A DNA stretch of 64,000 bases from Gnetum montanum (Eukaryota; Streptophyta; Gnetopsida; Gnetales; Gnetaceae), in NCBI GenBank assembly GCA_015680685.1, contig MNCI01004659.1, positions 39,122 to 103,121 on the forward strand, in the 5' to 3' direction. The position numbers and the translations under genes are program-made. Position 1 is the stretch's first letter. Each line of letters opens with the position of its first letter. The notes below the pieces were generated by a model, which saw nothing but the letters and a program-made list of their open reading frames with translations, made no database searches and was not told the DNA's origin. Positions 11,140-23,400 of this stretch are shown piece by piece.

Positions 11140-11206
11140 TGAATTTTTGGCCTCCAATATTGGAGTTGCCCTGATATTGGATCCCACAAAATCCATATAT
11201 AGGTAG
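11140..11206 (+). promoter_or_regulatory. Putative internal promoter ahead of the RE2 env-like ORF
   Basis: CATATATAGG (TATA core 11195-11201) follows CCAATATTGGAG and GATATTGGATCC. The RE2 3' LTR has CAATATTGGATAT and GATATCATAG upstream of its own TATA box. RE3 has a TATA box at the same relative place, followed in both by a shared stretch (CACATTTGAAGCC here, CACATTTGAGCC in RE3). The ORF start is about 550 bases downstream. Promoter activity is inferred. Confidence 0.5.
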
Positions 11207-11749
11207 GCACTTAGCAAAAATTTTTTACTTTCACATTTGAAGCCTAGGGAGATTTTACCATTTTTCTTCTACGATGTGAGATTTGCTCTCCTAGCTTCCC
11301 CAAGCCATAACTTGCAAATTATTGCTCTGATTTTCATGATTTTTAAGTCTATTTGATCCCAAAGTGCTTATCTTAGTTGTGGGTGTGCTAGTGAGGAAAA
11401 TTGGAGCTAATAGTTTAGAATTTTCTAACACTTGGAAGGTATTATAAGGGTAAGTATGAAGGGAAAATTGAAAATTTTTAATAAAAATCAATCACATTAA
11501 TGCCAGAAACACTTAAATAATGCTCTTAAGAAACCATAACAATCATTATGAGCCATGAATAATAATGAAATCAACAACTATGAAGGATTATAAGGAAATT
11601 AACACTTATGGGGTTTCTTTTTGAAAATTATCTAACTCTGCAATCATAATGAACTAGGAACTTAATGCACCTAAGGGTATGAGTAAGGTATAGATCCATT
11701 GAGAATATATGAGAATACCTTAGTAATTCTAACTCTTTGATGATCGTAG

Positions 11750-14530
11750 ATGGTCCCAAAGAGAGGAGCACAAGGTGGACCCTCATGGCCAACAAGCAAA
11801 AGACCATGAGGCCAAGGAAGAGGCCAAACAAAACCACAAGAGCCACAACCAGAACATGCAGATTAGGAAGCCTAATCATTAAACATCCATCAAGAAACAC
11901 TTGCTACTGGACATTTGGCTCAAGTGGAGGTAGAACCACAACCACAAGGATAGTACCTCATGTTGTCATAAGAGTGTCTCCAGATCATTTAAGAAAGAAT
12001 GCTTCTAACCATTGTAATTTTGGCAATGAACTTTGATCCATTTGTGGAGTTTTTTTAAGAAGTTGTAAGGATGCAAATCCAAGCATCATTATTGTGGCCC
12101 ATATTATTAAATACTGGAGAATGGTACCTTGGGGAGACTTACTAGCTTTAGCATAACAAGGCAAAAGATGCTACACTTAACATAGAGGGAGTCTCTGTTT
12201 CTTATTCAATGAAGGTGATAGTATAAGCTTTTAACAGGCCTAATGAAGAGGCAAGATTAGCACATCTGTCTACAAGGTTCAATATAGAAACTAGAAAATT
12301 GTGGCTGAGAAGAACATATGGCAAAGAAGATAAGGAATATAATGAGCTAACTCTGGAGGAGAAAATATATTTCAAAATTGACACATATAACTTATTTCCC
12401 ATCAAAAGACTAAATAAACTATCCACCTATGCAACTAGAGGAGGTGTGATCTTGATGGGGAAATATAACGTCAATCTAGCACAACTATACTTCATGGAGA
12501 TTCAAAGGCAATTCAAGGAAAAGAAGGTAGGGAAGCTCACAATTCCATTTTCTTACCTAATTAGGAAGGTATGCAAACACACTGGAATCTTAGGGTCATA
12601 AATGACATCTACAAGAAACCTCAAAATACTTCATATGCTGAGATGCTTAACCCTCTACTAAAGAAATATCAAGTCGAAGAAGAAACAGAACCTAGGGAAA
12701 CCATATAGACCAAACAACAACAATAAGTAGGAACTAGTGATTTACAACAACAAGAATAACAATAGCAATAATAATAAGAACAGTAGTAACAACAAGTTCC
12801 ACCACCACCATTGTAGGACTATAGGTCATCAATGAGTCATCTGCAATAGATTACATTGACTATTAGTTGGAGAACAAGGGAGCATGCCAATCTCTATAGA
12901 GTTATTGATAGTACCATCTAGCCCACAATTTCTGTAGATCCTGTAAGTGGATAGATCTCATTGTAGTTAGAAGGAGAGGCCCTATGGTCACAATAGATTT
13001 CTTGGAATGTTGCATCATTCCAAGTGGTGCTTGAAACTAGAGAATGAGCCATAGTTGTGGTGATGCAACACTAGGATATAATGGGAGCCCCAAAAGTGTT
13101 CATAGATCATATTAAAGAATCCTTCAATGTATCTATTGTGCCAATAGTAGATCTAACTAGAGCTAGAGATGCTCAGATGCTAGCTAGAACTTCAATGACT
13201 TCTACAGATCATGAAGATGTGTTAGATTGACTGCTATAGATTAGACAAGTGATGACAATACTTTTTGACATCCCAAGTGATGTCACTGCAGTATAGTCAG
13301 AGTTGATAATAACAAAAGGTAAACTGGTCATGGTAGAGACCATGGTGGAGCATGTGGAAGTCAAAATTCTGAGATTACAAGAAGAGATCATAATCCTTAG
13401 GGAAAAATGTAGAGACCTAACTCAATTCATTGTGCTTGACCAGTTGGAGCAATTTAGAATAAAGCAAATTAGCTGCTTGATTGAGTAGAGCAAGTAGATG
13501 GAGATTGAGAAGGAGAAAGCGATGTGGAATACCTTTGTAGTAGAAGTAAAAATGTATGCACATGCTAAGGCACTCACCACATCATAAGAAGAGAACAAAC
13601 AACTCATTGTTGATAACAATAGATTAATCAGCATTGAAAAGTAGAAGAATATCTTGGAAGAAAGCATTCATCAATTGAGGGAGTAATTGATGAAGATTAA
13701 CTAAGACATGAGCCACTTAGCAAGAGAGAACATAATCCTCTCAATGGAGGAGGTACGTGCAATTAGATAAAAATTAGCCATTGAAATTAGTGCGTAGCAA
13801 AATGAAGCTAAGAAGCATGAACAACTCAAGGGACACTTCCATGATTAGGTAGGGATGTACAAGTAAATCAATGAAAAGGAGATCTAGATGGCAAAGGCCA
13901 GAATCAATTCCATATCAATATAGAATCTAGATTGGCAACCCATCTTGGAAAGTTATGCCCATGTTCATTAGACAAAGTTAAAAACAAAGACCTACAGATA
14001 AAGGATCTACAAGAGTACATGGGGTTAGCTAACCTTCGTTATGCTAACTTAGTCATGTTAATAGTAGGTAGGACCAAAAATGAACTAGAATAGCAAGTAG
14101 CAACCATGTATGCACTGTACAAGAAAGAGTTTGCAGATTGCAAACATGCCTTACAGAAACTTTAGGTGGCAAACTTGGAGTTATAAGTAGTAAAGGCTAG
14201 CTACCAAGGGTAGAAAGATGTAGTAGCGAACCTAGCTAGAATATTGTTAGATTATCATGAACTATGAGCAAAGGACAAAGCATTTGAAAAAGAAAGGAGG
14301 TAGTTTGTGGCATGGTATGTCAAAGCCAATTAGATGTTGCCATAGTTTTCATGTCCATAGGATGTACTAGTTCACACATTGCACAACAAGCATGGAGGGT
14401 ACATGACCCAAGAACAAAGGAGGAGAAACTTTAGGCATTCCTCAATAGATACAAATTCCAAAATCCTGATGACAAGGAAAAGCAACCAATGGAGAAGCCA
14501 CCACCACTAAGCACTACATAGGCTACATCA
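11750..14530 (+). pseudogene. RE2 3' env-like ORF (plant transposon-protein domain plus coiled coil)
   Basis: The likely start is the ATG at 11750 (MVPKRGAQGGPS), which aligns with RE3's MALKGMHVLEGGPS. A Gln/Pro/Glu-rich stretch follows, then GEWYLGETY and VSYSMKVIV near 12115-12230. The open stretch 12299-12601 is the best-kept part (YFKIDTYNLFPIKRLNKLS, GKYNVNLAQLYF, IPFSYLIRKVCKHTGI). This pattern resembles the putative plant transposon protein domain found in 3' ORFs of Athila-like elements. From about 13200 to 14350 the frame is Glu/Lys/Leu-rich and looks like a long coiled coil. The function is unknown; 'env-like' refers to position only. Stops and frameshifts occur throughout. Confidence 0.68.
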
Positions 14531-14712
14531 AGCTTCATCCAGATTTTGATTTTTATTTTTTATTAAAGTTTATCCTGTCATGTCTTATGTCATTTTTGTA
14601 AAACACCATTATAACATAAAGTGTCATGTAAATAGTATAATGTAAATCTACCTCCTAATTTTATATGGAACTCTATCTTCATTTTTTTTAACTCAAGAAC
14701 AAGTTTTCAATA

Positions 14713-14725
14713 AGTCATGGGGGTA
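14713..14725 (+). other. RE2 polypurine tract
   Basis: AGTCATGGGGGTA directly precedes the 3' LTR. RE5 has GTTGTGGGGGTA at the same place. This is the expected second-strand priming site. Confidence 0.6.
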
Positions 14726-15134
14726 TGATAAATCATAATTTTAACGAACTACAATATTGGATATATGTTATTGTAGCTCCGATATCATAGCCCATGCTAT
14801 GTTGTCATATATGCAATATCGCAAGATGCGTGCCAACCTATAAATACAACACTTAGATGCATGGATCTGTAACAGATTTCATTCCATACTAGTGTAACTC
14901 TTTCATTTTGTTTCCATGATTTTAGTTTTAAGTACTTAGTAGTGTATGCCCATAGTGTGGTGTTGAGTGATTGTGTGGAGTCTTTATTCAAGTGAAGTGT
15001 ACTTGGACACATTTCATGACCAATAATAAAGATCGAGATTACTTCTCATCATTGCAACATCCACTTAGTTCCTTAATTTTTACTTAGAATAATTTTACTA
15101 TTTTCACATAGATTACTAAATACTACTTTCCTAG
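14726..15134 (+). repeat. RE2 3' LTR, first part
   Basis: This aligns with the 5' LTR (6006 onward), including the TATA box at 14839-14846 and the region from CATTTCATGACC to ACTTTCCTAG. It stops at 15134, where RE3 begins. The last five bases, cctag (15130-15134), are the left target-site duplication of RE3. Confidence 0.88.
14839..14846 (+). promoter_or_regulatory. TATA box of the RE2 3' LTR
   Basis: TATAAATA follows GCGTGCCAACC, matching the 5' LTR context GTGTGCCAACC. Confidence 0.65.
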
Positions 15135-15970
15135 TGATGAGCAATGAGCATATCCTATGCCCAATCATACAAATCACTAGTGTTTACTTAGTGATCTGAA
15201 CAAATTCCAAACACTTTAAGTTTCTTTGTACATTGATTCTAAGAGGTGAAATTAACTGTTGCAATCATTGTCTTCCTAGTTCCTCTGATGAACTTCAATG
15301 GTATGGTTAAGTGTAATTGAGGTATGTGATTTTTATCATTTTTTTTAATGTTCTAAGTCACCTAAGAATAAAGAATAAATTATTTAATTGTTAAATTAAT
15401 CTAATATCTAGCTAATATTTAACTAATTCTAACATAAGCATCGTACACATCTTGAATGCATATAACACAATTGTGTTACTAAACATTAAGCGTTACTAGG
15501 ATTACCAAGCATTCCATGTATGCTTGAAATGGTCATATTTATGTTTGCTATTTAATTTAGCTTAATTAATTACTATAGTTACTTAAAAAATTAAAGAAAA
15601 TTTCATGAAATATTAAATGCTTAAAGGAAATAATTAATCTAGTCCAAGTGCTGCAAGGTTTGATCAAAAAGCTCATCTTTATTACTGCATACACTGAAGT
15701 GCTTAGGTATAATAGTGCTTGAATAAAGATCCATATACTCTTTGAATCCTACTATGAACACCTAGAAAATATTCTAACTTCTAAATGGGAAAATTACAAG
15801 AACTTTGTTACAACTATGAGACTTGATACCATAAATGTAGTGGAAGGCACACATTTATAGGTGAAAACAAGGTGCCCTGTTGATGGGTACACGTCAATGG
15901 GTCAAACCTTGCATCAATGGGATCTCACTGACATGATCTTGTTTTGTTGGCACATTTAGCCATTTCATGG
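15135..15970 (-). repeat. RE3 3' LTR (left copy)
   Basis: This aligns with the RE3 5' LTR (49616-49978 joined to 54455-54997) and with RE1's LTR, for example at ATTAAGCGTTACTAGGATTACCAAGC (15484-15510). A TATA box lies at 15851-15860. Its right end is poorly preserved: the expected CTCATCA followed by a C-rich polypurine complement is not seen, and similarity fades near 15970. Confidence 0.75.
15851..15860 (-). promoter_or_regulatory. TATA box of the RE3 3' LTR
   Basis: The minus strand reads CTATAAATGT, aligned with the RE1 and RE3 5' LTR TATA boxes. Confidence 0.6.
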
Positions 15971-17126
15971 AATAGTTGGACTATCATATTTACAATTGGA
16001 ATAATCAGTGTTTAAGAGTTTGAAAGTAAAACATATAGCTTGAATGTTGGTTGAAGATGTTTGGGAGTTATTCTTTATTAAATAAAATGTTGTTGAGGCC
16101 TTATTCGGATATGAAAATAAAGTGCCAAAATATCAAGAGTTTTATTATTCACATTATTCACCGGAACGAGCAGGAAGAAAGCAACTGATTTCTTTGTGCA
16201 AGACTGAAGGGTTTGAATGTGAATACGGTAGTAAATCGCAAGATAAATTCATTCAGAGAATACGGGATTTCAAAGCAAATGGGTTTAACTTGAATTCAGG
16301 GCAGAAAGAAATGATCAGCAATAAAATACTTGGGCAGTCCTAATTTTGTTTCGAATTTCATCTGGCTTCACCAGGAAAGTGCACAAAAATGAAAGCAAAA
16401 TCCATTGTTGTTTCTCAAAAACGTAGTAATGGTAGCGGTTTTAATTCAAGTCAGAAAATCGTCACGGAAATACAATAAACCCATCCTAAAGCCGAAGTTT
16501 CTTGTTGAAATTGATTTTTGTGGCAAAGAGATTACAATCAGGAAGAAAGGGAGCAGAAAATTTGCAAAAAAAAAAATGTTTTGAGAAGGGCAGCCATTGT
16601 TTAAAATTTGGGGCTGCGGTGGCCAGAAAACAGAAGCAAAAATATCAGTATTTTCTTCTTCCGCCTAAAACCAGAATTACGCTCTTGTATTTTTGCACAA
16701 TCTACGGCAACAAGATTGTTCTATCAGTGCCCTAAGCAGCTGGTTAAATCAACGCAGTTGCTAGAGACACTTGCACAACACACAGAGGAGATTTGATAAC
16801 CCAGGGCCACATATATGGCACGGCCAAATAGCAGATGGATGCATTGGTTTCTTCTTCGTTTGCAGGTAGCACAACTTCCGCTGCGTGGGACACCCATATG
16901 GATCTTGAATTCACGCCGGAAATGATGAACCGCTGTACCCTTTTTTTTGGCAACCATGAGCACCAGCAACCGCTAGAAAGGCCTGCGTTATCAATCCGTT
17001 CTTGCTTGCTGTTTTGCTGATATTTCTGTAATAGACTTATTTCAGATTCAAGTTGCAGAGAACAGAGGAGAAAAGCTAAGGTCAGTGTTGTATGTTAAAC
17101 TCCACAGGTGTGGCCGTGTTCAACAN
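15971..17126. other. Unrecognised, compositionally distinct island inside RE3
   Basis: This stretch has no match to the 3' region of RE2 and separates RE3's LTR from its env-like ORF. It is visibly richer in G+C and in CpG than its neighbours, especially 16600-17100. On the plus strand an 80-codon open frame ends at 16343 (MPKYQEFYYSHYSPERAGRK..., starting at 16122 or slightly upstream); I do not recognise it. Exon-like signals follow: TTCTTCGTTTGCAG before 16866, and TTATTTCAG/ATTCAAG...GCTAAG/GTCAGT at about 17037-17082, a 35-base candidate exon. It could be a captured or transduced host gene fragment, filler DNA, or another insertion. Base 17126 is an N. Confidence 0.5.
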
Positions 17127-17129
17127 AAA

Positions 17130-18862
17130 GATTGGCAAGCTCCATGTATTCCATCATCTCCATGATCTACAACTCCTTCATGTAGATTTCTACATTGTTG
17201 TATGTATTTAACCCATTAAAGATAGGCTATCATACATCACCTTCTTCCTAAAGTTGCTAGAGGGCCTCATTTATCTTTGTCTTTACTGATTGGATTTCCT
17301 TTTCATTAATTTCTTTTTGTAGGCCAACTTGATCTCTATAATGATTCTTGATTCTCTCAAATTTGAGAGCCTTGTTCTTCTAGGTGGCTACCTCAATTGT
17401 AGATTTTTGGTGAAGGGCATGAAGTTCCTTCATGGAGAGATTTTAATTTTCTATTACCAATCTCCTCAGTTCATTATTCACTCTAGCTAGTTGCTCCTAC
17501 TATTGATGGATGAAATTTCTCATCTGCTACTTCTGCACATCAACATTTCATAGGTGATGATTCTCTATGATCAAAATCTCATTCTCATGGCTTGTTTGAA
17601 CCAAGTCCTTCTGAATGGTGTACTATTTGGCATTGGCCAAGGATTGGTCAAAGATAGCTATCTTTTTATGTTCTCAACCTTTTTGAGCTTATCTTAAAGC
17701 TATTTGAAGGCTTCATTATGTGTTAGTGTAGAGTTGAGAAACATGGGACCAGTGAGATGGGCTCTTAATTTAACAACCTCTATAGTTAAGTGTTGATTCT
17801 CAACTTGGGTTATTTCAAGTTGCCCCTCCAATATGATGCATTTGCCCCATGCTTCAAGTAGCTTCAACTAAGTTACAGTGATTGTATTTGGAAGGTCAAA
17901 GGCATTTGGAATTAGTTTCCTAATTTCCACTAGTTGGTCTAGCAACTCCTCGTGTTGAGCTGCACTCAATTTGTTACTAAGGGTTCCTACAGACATCTAC
18001 ACATCTCTAAGTGTAGAAACATTTAGTACATATGCTATAGGTGCATTTAATGCTTCAGCAATTCTATCAGTAACTATCTCTACCACCATCTCCTACCCAT
18101 TGTACTGCATTACTAAGATAGTTTCCCTATCACCCTTTTCTAGATGCACCAAAAAAGTAGTGACATTTCCAAAAATTGTTGGGAATTGTTGCTATTGAGA
18201 GAGAGATACTATTACCTCTCAAGTGCTAGGATTTGATCTCATGGGTAGCTACGTTCTTACAATTGAGAAAATTGGCCCACCTCTTTCCATCTAACTTATT
18301 GTTTAGGCCACTTCATTAAGGTGGCTCATTGCTAGGCAATACATAGATGGAACACCACCACTCATTCTTGCTTATTTCTCCTACTATTACAATAGCTACT
18401 CTCAAATCTCATGCATGCACTCAAGGGTAGCATGAGATTGTGACATTATTGTGTGAGTAGGTGGTGACTGTTGCTCCTCTTCTTGGATGACTTTGGTAGT
18501 CACCTTCTCCTTCATCATTTTCACCCAGGAGGTGATTAGAGTGTGTTAGATGATTTCATTTGTGTAGTATGTTATTCCTTTCCTCTTACATAATTTTCAA
18601 ATGAGACATGGAAAGGGGAGTGCCTTCCCTCCACATTCATTTTCATTAAACTGCTTCTCTATCTTAAGATAAATTGTCTATGGAACGTTGATTGGGAATC
18701 TACCACTTAGAGAGGCACATGTATAGGTGAAGAAAGCTATGATTTTGCTTGGCCTCACCATTGGATTAAGGTAAAAGGCTGCAATTTTGAAGTATGCATA
18801 TTCCATTGTGGTTAGTGCACTGAACTCCTTACAATTGACTCCATAACATCACTGCGTCCATT
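17130..18862 (-). pseudogene. RE3 env-like ORF, 3' part (domain C-terminal half and coiled coil)
   Basis: Read leftward from 18862, the frame gives YGVNCKEFSALTTMEYAYFK, then KIAAFYLNPMVRPSKIIAFF, GRFPINVP and LPFPCLI.KLCKRKGI near 18520-18830. It aligns block by block with RE2's YFKIDTYNLFPIKRLNKL ... IPFSYLIRKVCKHTGI. Below about 18400 the sequence is Glu/Lys/Leu-coding and, as in RE2, probably a coiled coil, with many stops. RE4 inserted at the right edge; the rest of the ORF resumes at 40572. The function is unknown. Confidence 0.65.
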
Positions 18863-19598
18863 CTTTCTGTTGTGACTGAAAGCCTTGATTGTTGGACTAG
18901 AAACCAAGGATCCTCGATGCAAGCAGTTTCACAACCTCAAATTCCTAGAGCCTCTACAATAAAAATGAAATTTGGAATTCCCTCATTGGTCTGATAAATC
19001 AACTAGGAACTTACAATATGTAAAACATGAAAATATAAATAGATTTGAATAATGCATAAATAATGAATTTCAATATATTGAACATAAAACTCCAAACGTA
19101 AAAAATTATTTAGAAAATAATAAATAATAAGTTACAGCAATGTGTACAAATGGTTCCTGAATGAGCAAAAAGATGGTTCACTTATGTAAGAGTTCAAAGC
19201 TTGTTGAAGCCAAGATGATCTACTCTACGATCTGGGTGCTAAGCCATTCTTACTGTTATTGAACCTTTCTTTGCTACTACAACCTTGGATGTACCAATTG
19301 GATTGCTACTGGGGATGAGAAAGGTGAAATATTTGGATGCTAAGTTGGTTCACGCTGGGTTTGAAATCCCAGAAGTGCAATGTTAATACTAAAAATCCAC
19401 CAAATCTCAAGGCCTCACTACTTCCATGCTGGGGTTCAAGAGAATGCAAGTATGGGAACTTGCAAGAGCTCTTGAGTGCCTAAAAATTCCCCAAGTGTGG
19501 AACTATGTGTATGCATATTACTTGTAAGTGTTGAATCTTGTTAAAAATTATTGAAACTTTTCAAAAAATGTGGAATCCTTGAATGGTGTTTGAGGTTC

Positions 19599-19608
19599 TA
19601 TTTTATAG
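19599..19608 (-). promoter_or_regulatory. TATA box of the RE4 3' LTR
   Basis: The minus strand reads CTATAAAATA after GGCCCAAAGACC. The 5' LTR has CCTATAAAAG after CCCAAAGAT at 39714-39723. The position gives a U3 of about 840 bp. Confidence 0.6.
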
Positions 19609-19877
19609 GGTCTTTGGGCCATGAATAGGGTTGCAAATTGGCTTTGAATCAATTGCAAAATGGTTGCAAATTTATTACAAATTTAGGTGGAATGAGTGTC
19701 CAAATTTGAGGGGTTACTATACATAGTAAGTGCTTCCCCCCATGGCCATTCCTTTTACTATAAATAGTAACTAAGGTACACCTTCCATGCTAGAGATAAA
19801 TCTTCCACATTGAGCTCTCTACCTTGCTTGTTGAAGTGCATGGATTGATGAATTTTGCTTCTTGTGACTTTCATGAT

Positions 19878-20070
19878 GGGGAATTAAATTTTCCATGCTA
19901 GGAAAGAAAATCTTTCCAAGCTGGGAGAAATGTTTCCAAGCTAGGGGGTAGGGGGAACTTTCCAGGCTGGGGGAAAAAGTTTCCAAGCTAGGGGGTAGGG
20001 GGAAATTTCCAAGCTGGGGGAAAAAGTTTTCAAATTGTGCATTTGGTCTCCACATTGAAGGGGGGAAAGT
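19878..20070. repeat. G-rich minisatellite in the RE4 3' LTR
   Basis: About six degenerate units of roughly 25-35 bp occur, of the form TTTCCAAGCTAGGGGG followed by TAGGGGGAAA. The plus strand has several runs of five Gs close together, which could form quadruplexes. The matching region of the 5' LTR is 40028-40205, with a different unit number and longer G runs. Confidence 0.7.
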
Positions 20071-20445
20071 CTCCAAACCCTTCATATTTCCACATTAGGA
20101 GTAGGTGAGATCTACCCCCTTGTAGCTATTTTGAACGTAGAAAAATGTATACCCCTCATAAAACCCATCAAATTACCCTTTTGGAATTTCAAAAGGCATT
20201 TTTGACACCCCCCCCCCCTCTCCCTCCCCAAGCCCAAATATAGATACTATGTGACTTTTTTCACTTGGGGAACGAGGCTTTGACCACTTATGAGGCATTT
20301 TCAGCCTTAAAAGTATAAAGTATGTGAAATTTCCCATTGTGGATTACAATTTTCACATTTACAATGAAATTTTGCCTTGGGTTTCATGGGATGGAGGCTG
20401 CATGATAGAGATTGGTTACAACATGCAAAATTTTGTGGTGTTTCA

Positions 20446-23400
20446 ATGGCCACTCTTTCTTAGGGCTTGGAGGATTGACCATAGAGGCATCGACAAAGAA
20501 TACAAAACACCATTGTGTATTATAACACTACAATGCATACATAGGCCATATGAAAATCAAGCTATCCAAGTTACCAATGTTGCTAGTTTAAGGTCATGAT
20601 GGACCATGGCACTAGTTTAAGGCCCTAGTAGGCCATGTTGCCAATTTAAGGTCATAGCAAACCGTTGAAAGCAAGCTTTCTTATCAATGATCGTTGGCTA
20701 CAAGTAGTATGGCTTTAGATAGGAATGATTGATCAGATTGGCTAGCTCATTTCCATTCATGTTAGCTATCTTGAATACTTTATTTCCATAGGCTCTGGTA
20801 ATAAGAAAGGCCCTTTCTAGTTGGCTGAGAATTTTTCCACATGCTCATGGATGACCTTGAGGACTAGGTCCTCCTCCTTGATCTTGCACATGGTTAAGTT
20901 ATGGTGATGTTGTTGCTTCTGCCTCTCTTGATAGTGCTTGATGTGAGCAAGAGCTTGCATATGCCATTCCTACATTGAATCTAGTGTTGTTGTCTGTAAC
21001 TCCTTACTTTGCTTGTCATTGATGAAGTTGATTAAGGCTACTCAAAGCAATGTCACCTACAATTTAAGAGGTAAAACAACTCCAGAACCATAAACAAGGC
21101 TATAAGGGATCATGTTGGTTATCGTGTAATAGGTTTTTCTGTATGCCCATAATGCATGGACAAGCCACTCATGCCACTTTTGCTTGCTATTATTAAGCAT
21201 CTTCTTGAGTAAGTTGATCATGGCCTTGTTGCTTGCTTCTACTTGTCCATTAGCTTAAGGGTAGTAAGGTGACAAGAAAGAATGCTTGATGCCTAGGTTG
21301 TGACAAAAATCCTTGGTTTCTTGGCTACTAAATTGAGGTCCATTAACCATAACTATGGTCATGGGTATGCCAAAATGAGCTACAATGTTATCTAGTATAA
21401 ACTTGCAAACTTGTTCAAACATGGTCTTTCTTAGGGGAATAGCTTCAACCCACTTGATAAAGTATTTGGTTACGATGATGATGAAGATATGCCTTGTAGT
21501 AGACTTAGGTGTTATAGGTCTAATGATATCCAACCCCCATTGTTAAAATAGCCATGTTATTTGGGTTGTATGTAACTTAGTTGGTGATGCATGTATTAGG
21601 TTGCTATATCGTTGGCATGTGTCACATCGCTTAACGTTTTGCAGGTAATCATTTTCCATATGGTGCCAATAGTAACCTAACTATCTAATCTTAATGGACA
21701 TGGCTCTAGGTCCTGTATGTCCTCCAAAAACTTCCTTGTGAACCACCTCTAGGACTATTCTGCCTTTGGTTTTACCTAAGCACTTTAGGAGTATGTCATC
21801 ATAGGATCATCAACATAATGTGTTATCACCTACAATGACATACTACTTCAATTGCTTGCAGTTGAAATCTTTCTGAGAAGTTGTCAAGCCTTGTGAGGAT
21901 TCATCATGCATAAAGTAAAATTTGATATCTTCATATGACTCCTTGGAAAGAGTAGTATGAATGACGACCACAAAGGTATCCTCAATGTTCTATGTGATGG
22001 GAGTAGCACAATCCTTAGTTAAGGTGGGAAACTTGCTAAACACATCTGGTGTCACATTAAGGGCTACTGTTGCAATTTCATTAGCTATGACATTTTCATT
22101 TTGAGGTATGTGTTGGATATAAATGTCTATGAATTATTGTAATAATTACTTTCCTAGGTCATAGTAAGATTGTAAATGATTAGCTTTGCATGCATGGACT
22201 TCGGTTACTTAGTAAACCACAAGTTGTAAATAACCTTTGATGGCTAGGCATCTAATTCCTAGGTCATGAGCTACCATCATCCCTCTAATCAAACCATCAT
22301 ATTTTGCTGTGTTGTTGGTACATGAAAATCCAAAATGATAAGCAAAGAAGTAAATCTCACCAATTAGAAATGTTATGATGGTAGTAGCACTAGCCCATGG
22401 ATAGCTAGAGCCCCATCAAAGTTCATGGTTGCCTCATAACCCTCAAGCACTTGGCTAACTATGTTAATGTGTTCATTAGGGAACTCAAGATCTATGGCTG
22501 CTTGGTTGTCAATAAGTGAAACTATCAGTTTTACAGCTATAGCTTGACCTTTTATTGAGGATTGAGAGATGTAATGGAGGTCAAATTCTACAATCATGGC
22601 ATTCCATCAAGCTATGTAGCTACTTTCATAAATGTTGGTTGTTATGGCTCTAAGTATATTATCCTTGCAAATTATGTTGACTTGGCTTTTGAAGAGGTAG
22701 TGTCTCCATTGCTTCAAAGAGAAGACTAGTGCTAGATAATACTTCTCCACCTAAGTGTATTGGGTCTCGTGAGCAACTAGTACATGGCTAAGTTAGTATA
22801 TAGGCATTTCTACTCTATCATTATGCTTTTGATAAAGTAGAAAGGTAATGGATGTATCAAAGATGGTGAGATAAATGTAAAATAGTTTACCCTCTTATGG
22901 AGGATAGACTATCGGTAGTTGTGTCAACTCTTGCTTAAGGTTTTCAAAGGCTTCTTAGCATTAAGCAGTACACTCATAGTGAACTCCTTTTTTGAGAAAG
23001 TGTTGTATGGGTTGTAACTTATCTATAAACCAAGCGATAAACCTATGAATAAGTTGTAATCTACCTTGTAATCCCAAAATCTCTTTAAGGTTAGTAGGTT
23101 CTACCAAATTTGGATATGGCCTTAACCTTATCAAGATCTACATGTATCTCTACTTTAGGGATTAAAAATCCAAGCATCTTGCTAGTCTTAACACCAAAGA
23201 CATACTTCTTAGGATTGAGCCTAAGCTCATATTTGAGGCATCATTTAAGCACAAGATCTAGGTCATTAGCATGGTCATTTGCTATCTTAGGCTTTACAGC
23301 TATGTCATCTATATAATCATTAAGCAAACCTAACATGTAGTCACTGAAGATATAGGTCATGACTCTTTGGTATGTCATTTTGGCATTCTTAAGGCCAAAG

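Larger units (their letters stand above)
18868..20445 (-). repeat. RE4 3' LTR (1578 bp)
   Basis: The left edge is TGTTGTGACTGAAAG and the right edge GTGGTGTTTCA. It aligns from end to end with 38964-40571. Within it, a TATA box lies at 19599-19608 and a G-rich minisatellite at 19878-20070. The base just right of the edge starts the internal region, with a short purine-rich minus-strand tract (AAGAAAGAG) nearby. Confidence 0.9.

Noticed and set aside
17126-17126. Single N, and another at 38566
   Set aside because: Isolated ambiguous bases; no sign that they mark assembly joins.
18885-18890. RE4 left LTR edge at TGTTGGACTAG (18890)
   Set aside because: Similarity between the LTRs continues 22 bases further left, to 18868, and only that edge gives the ctttc duplication.
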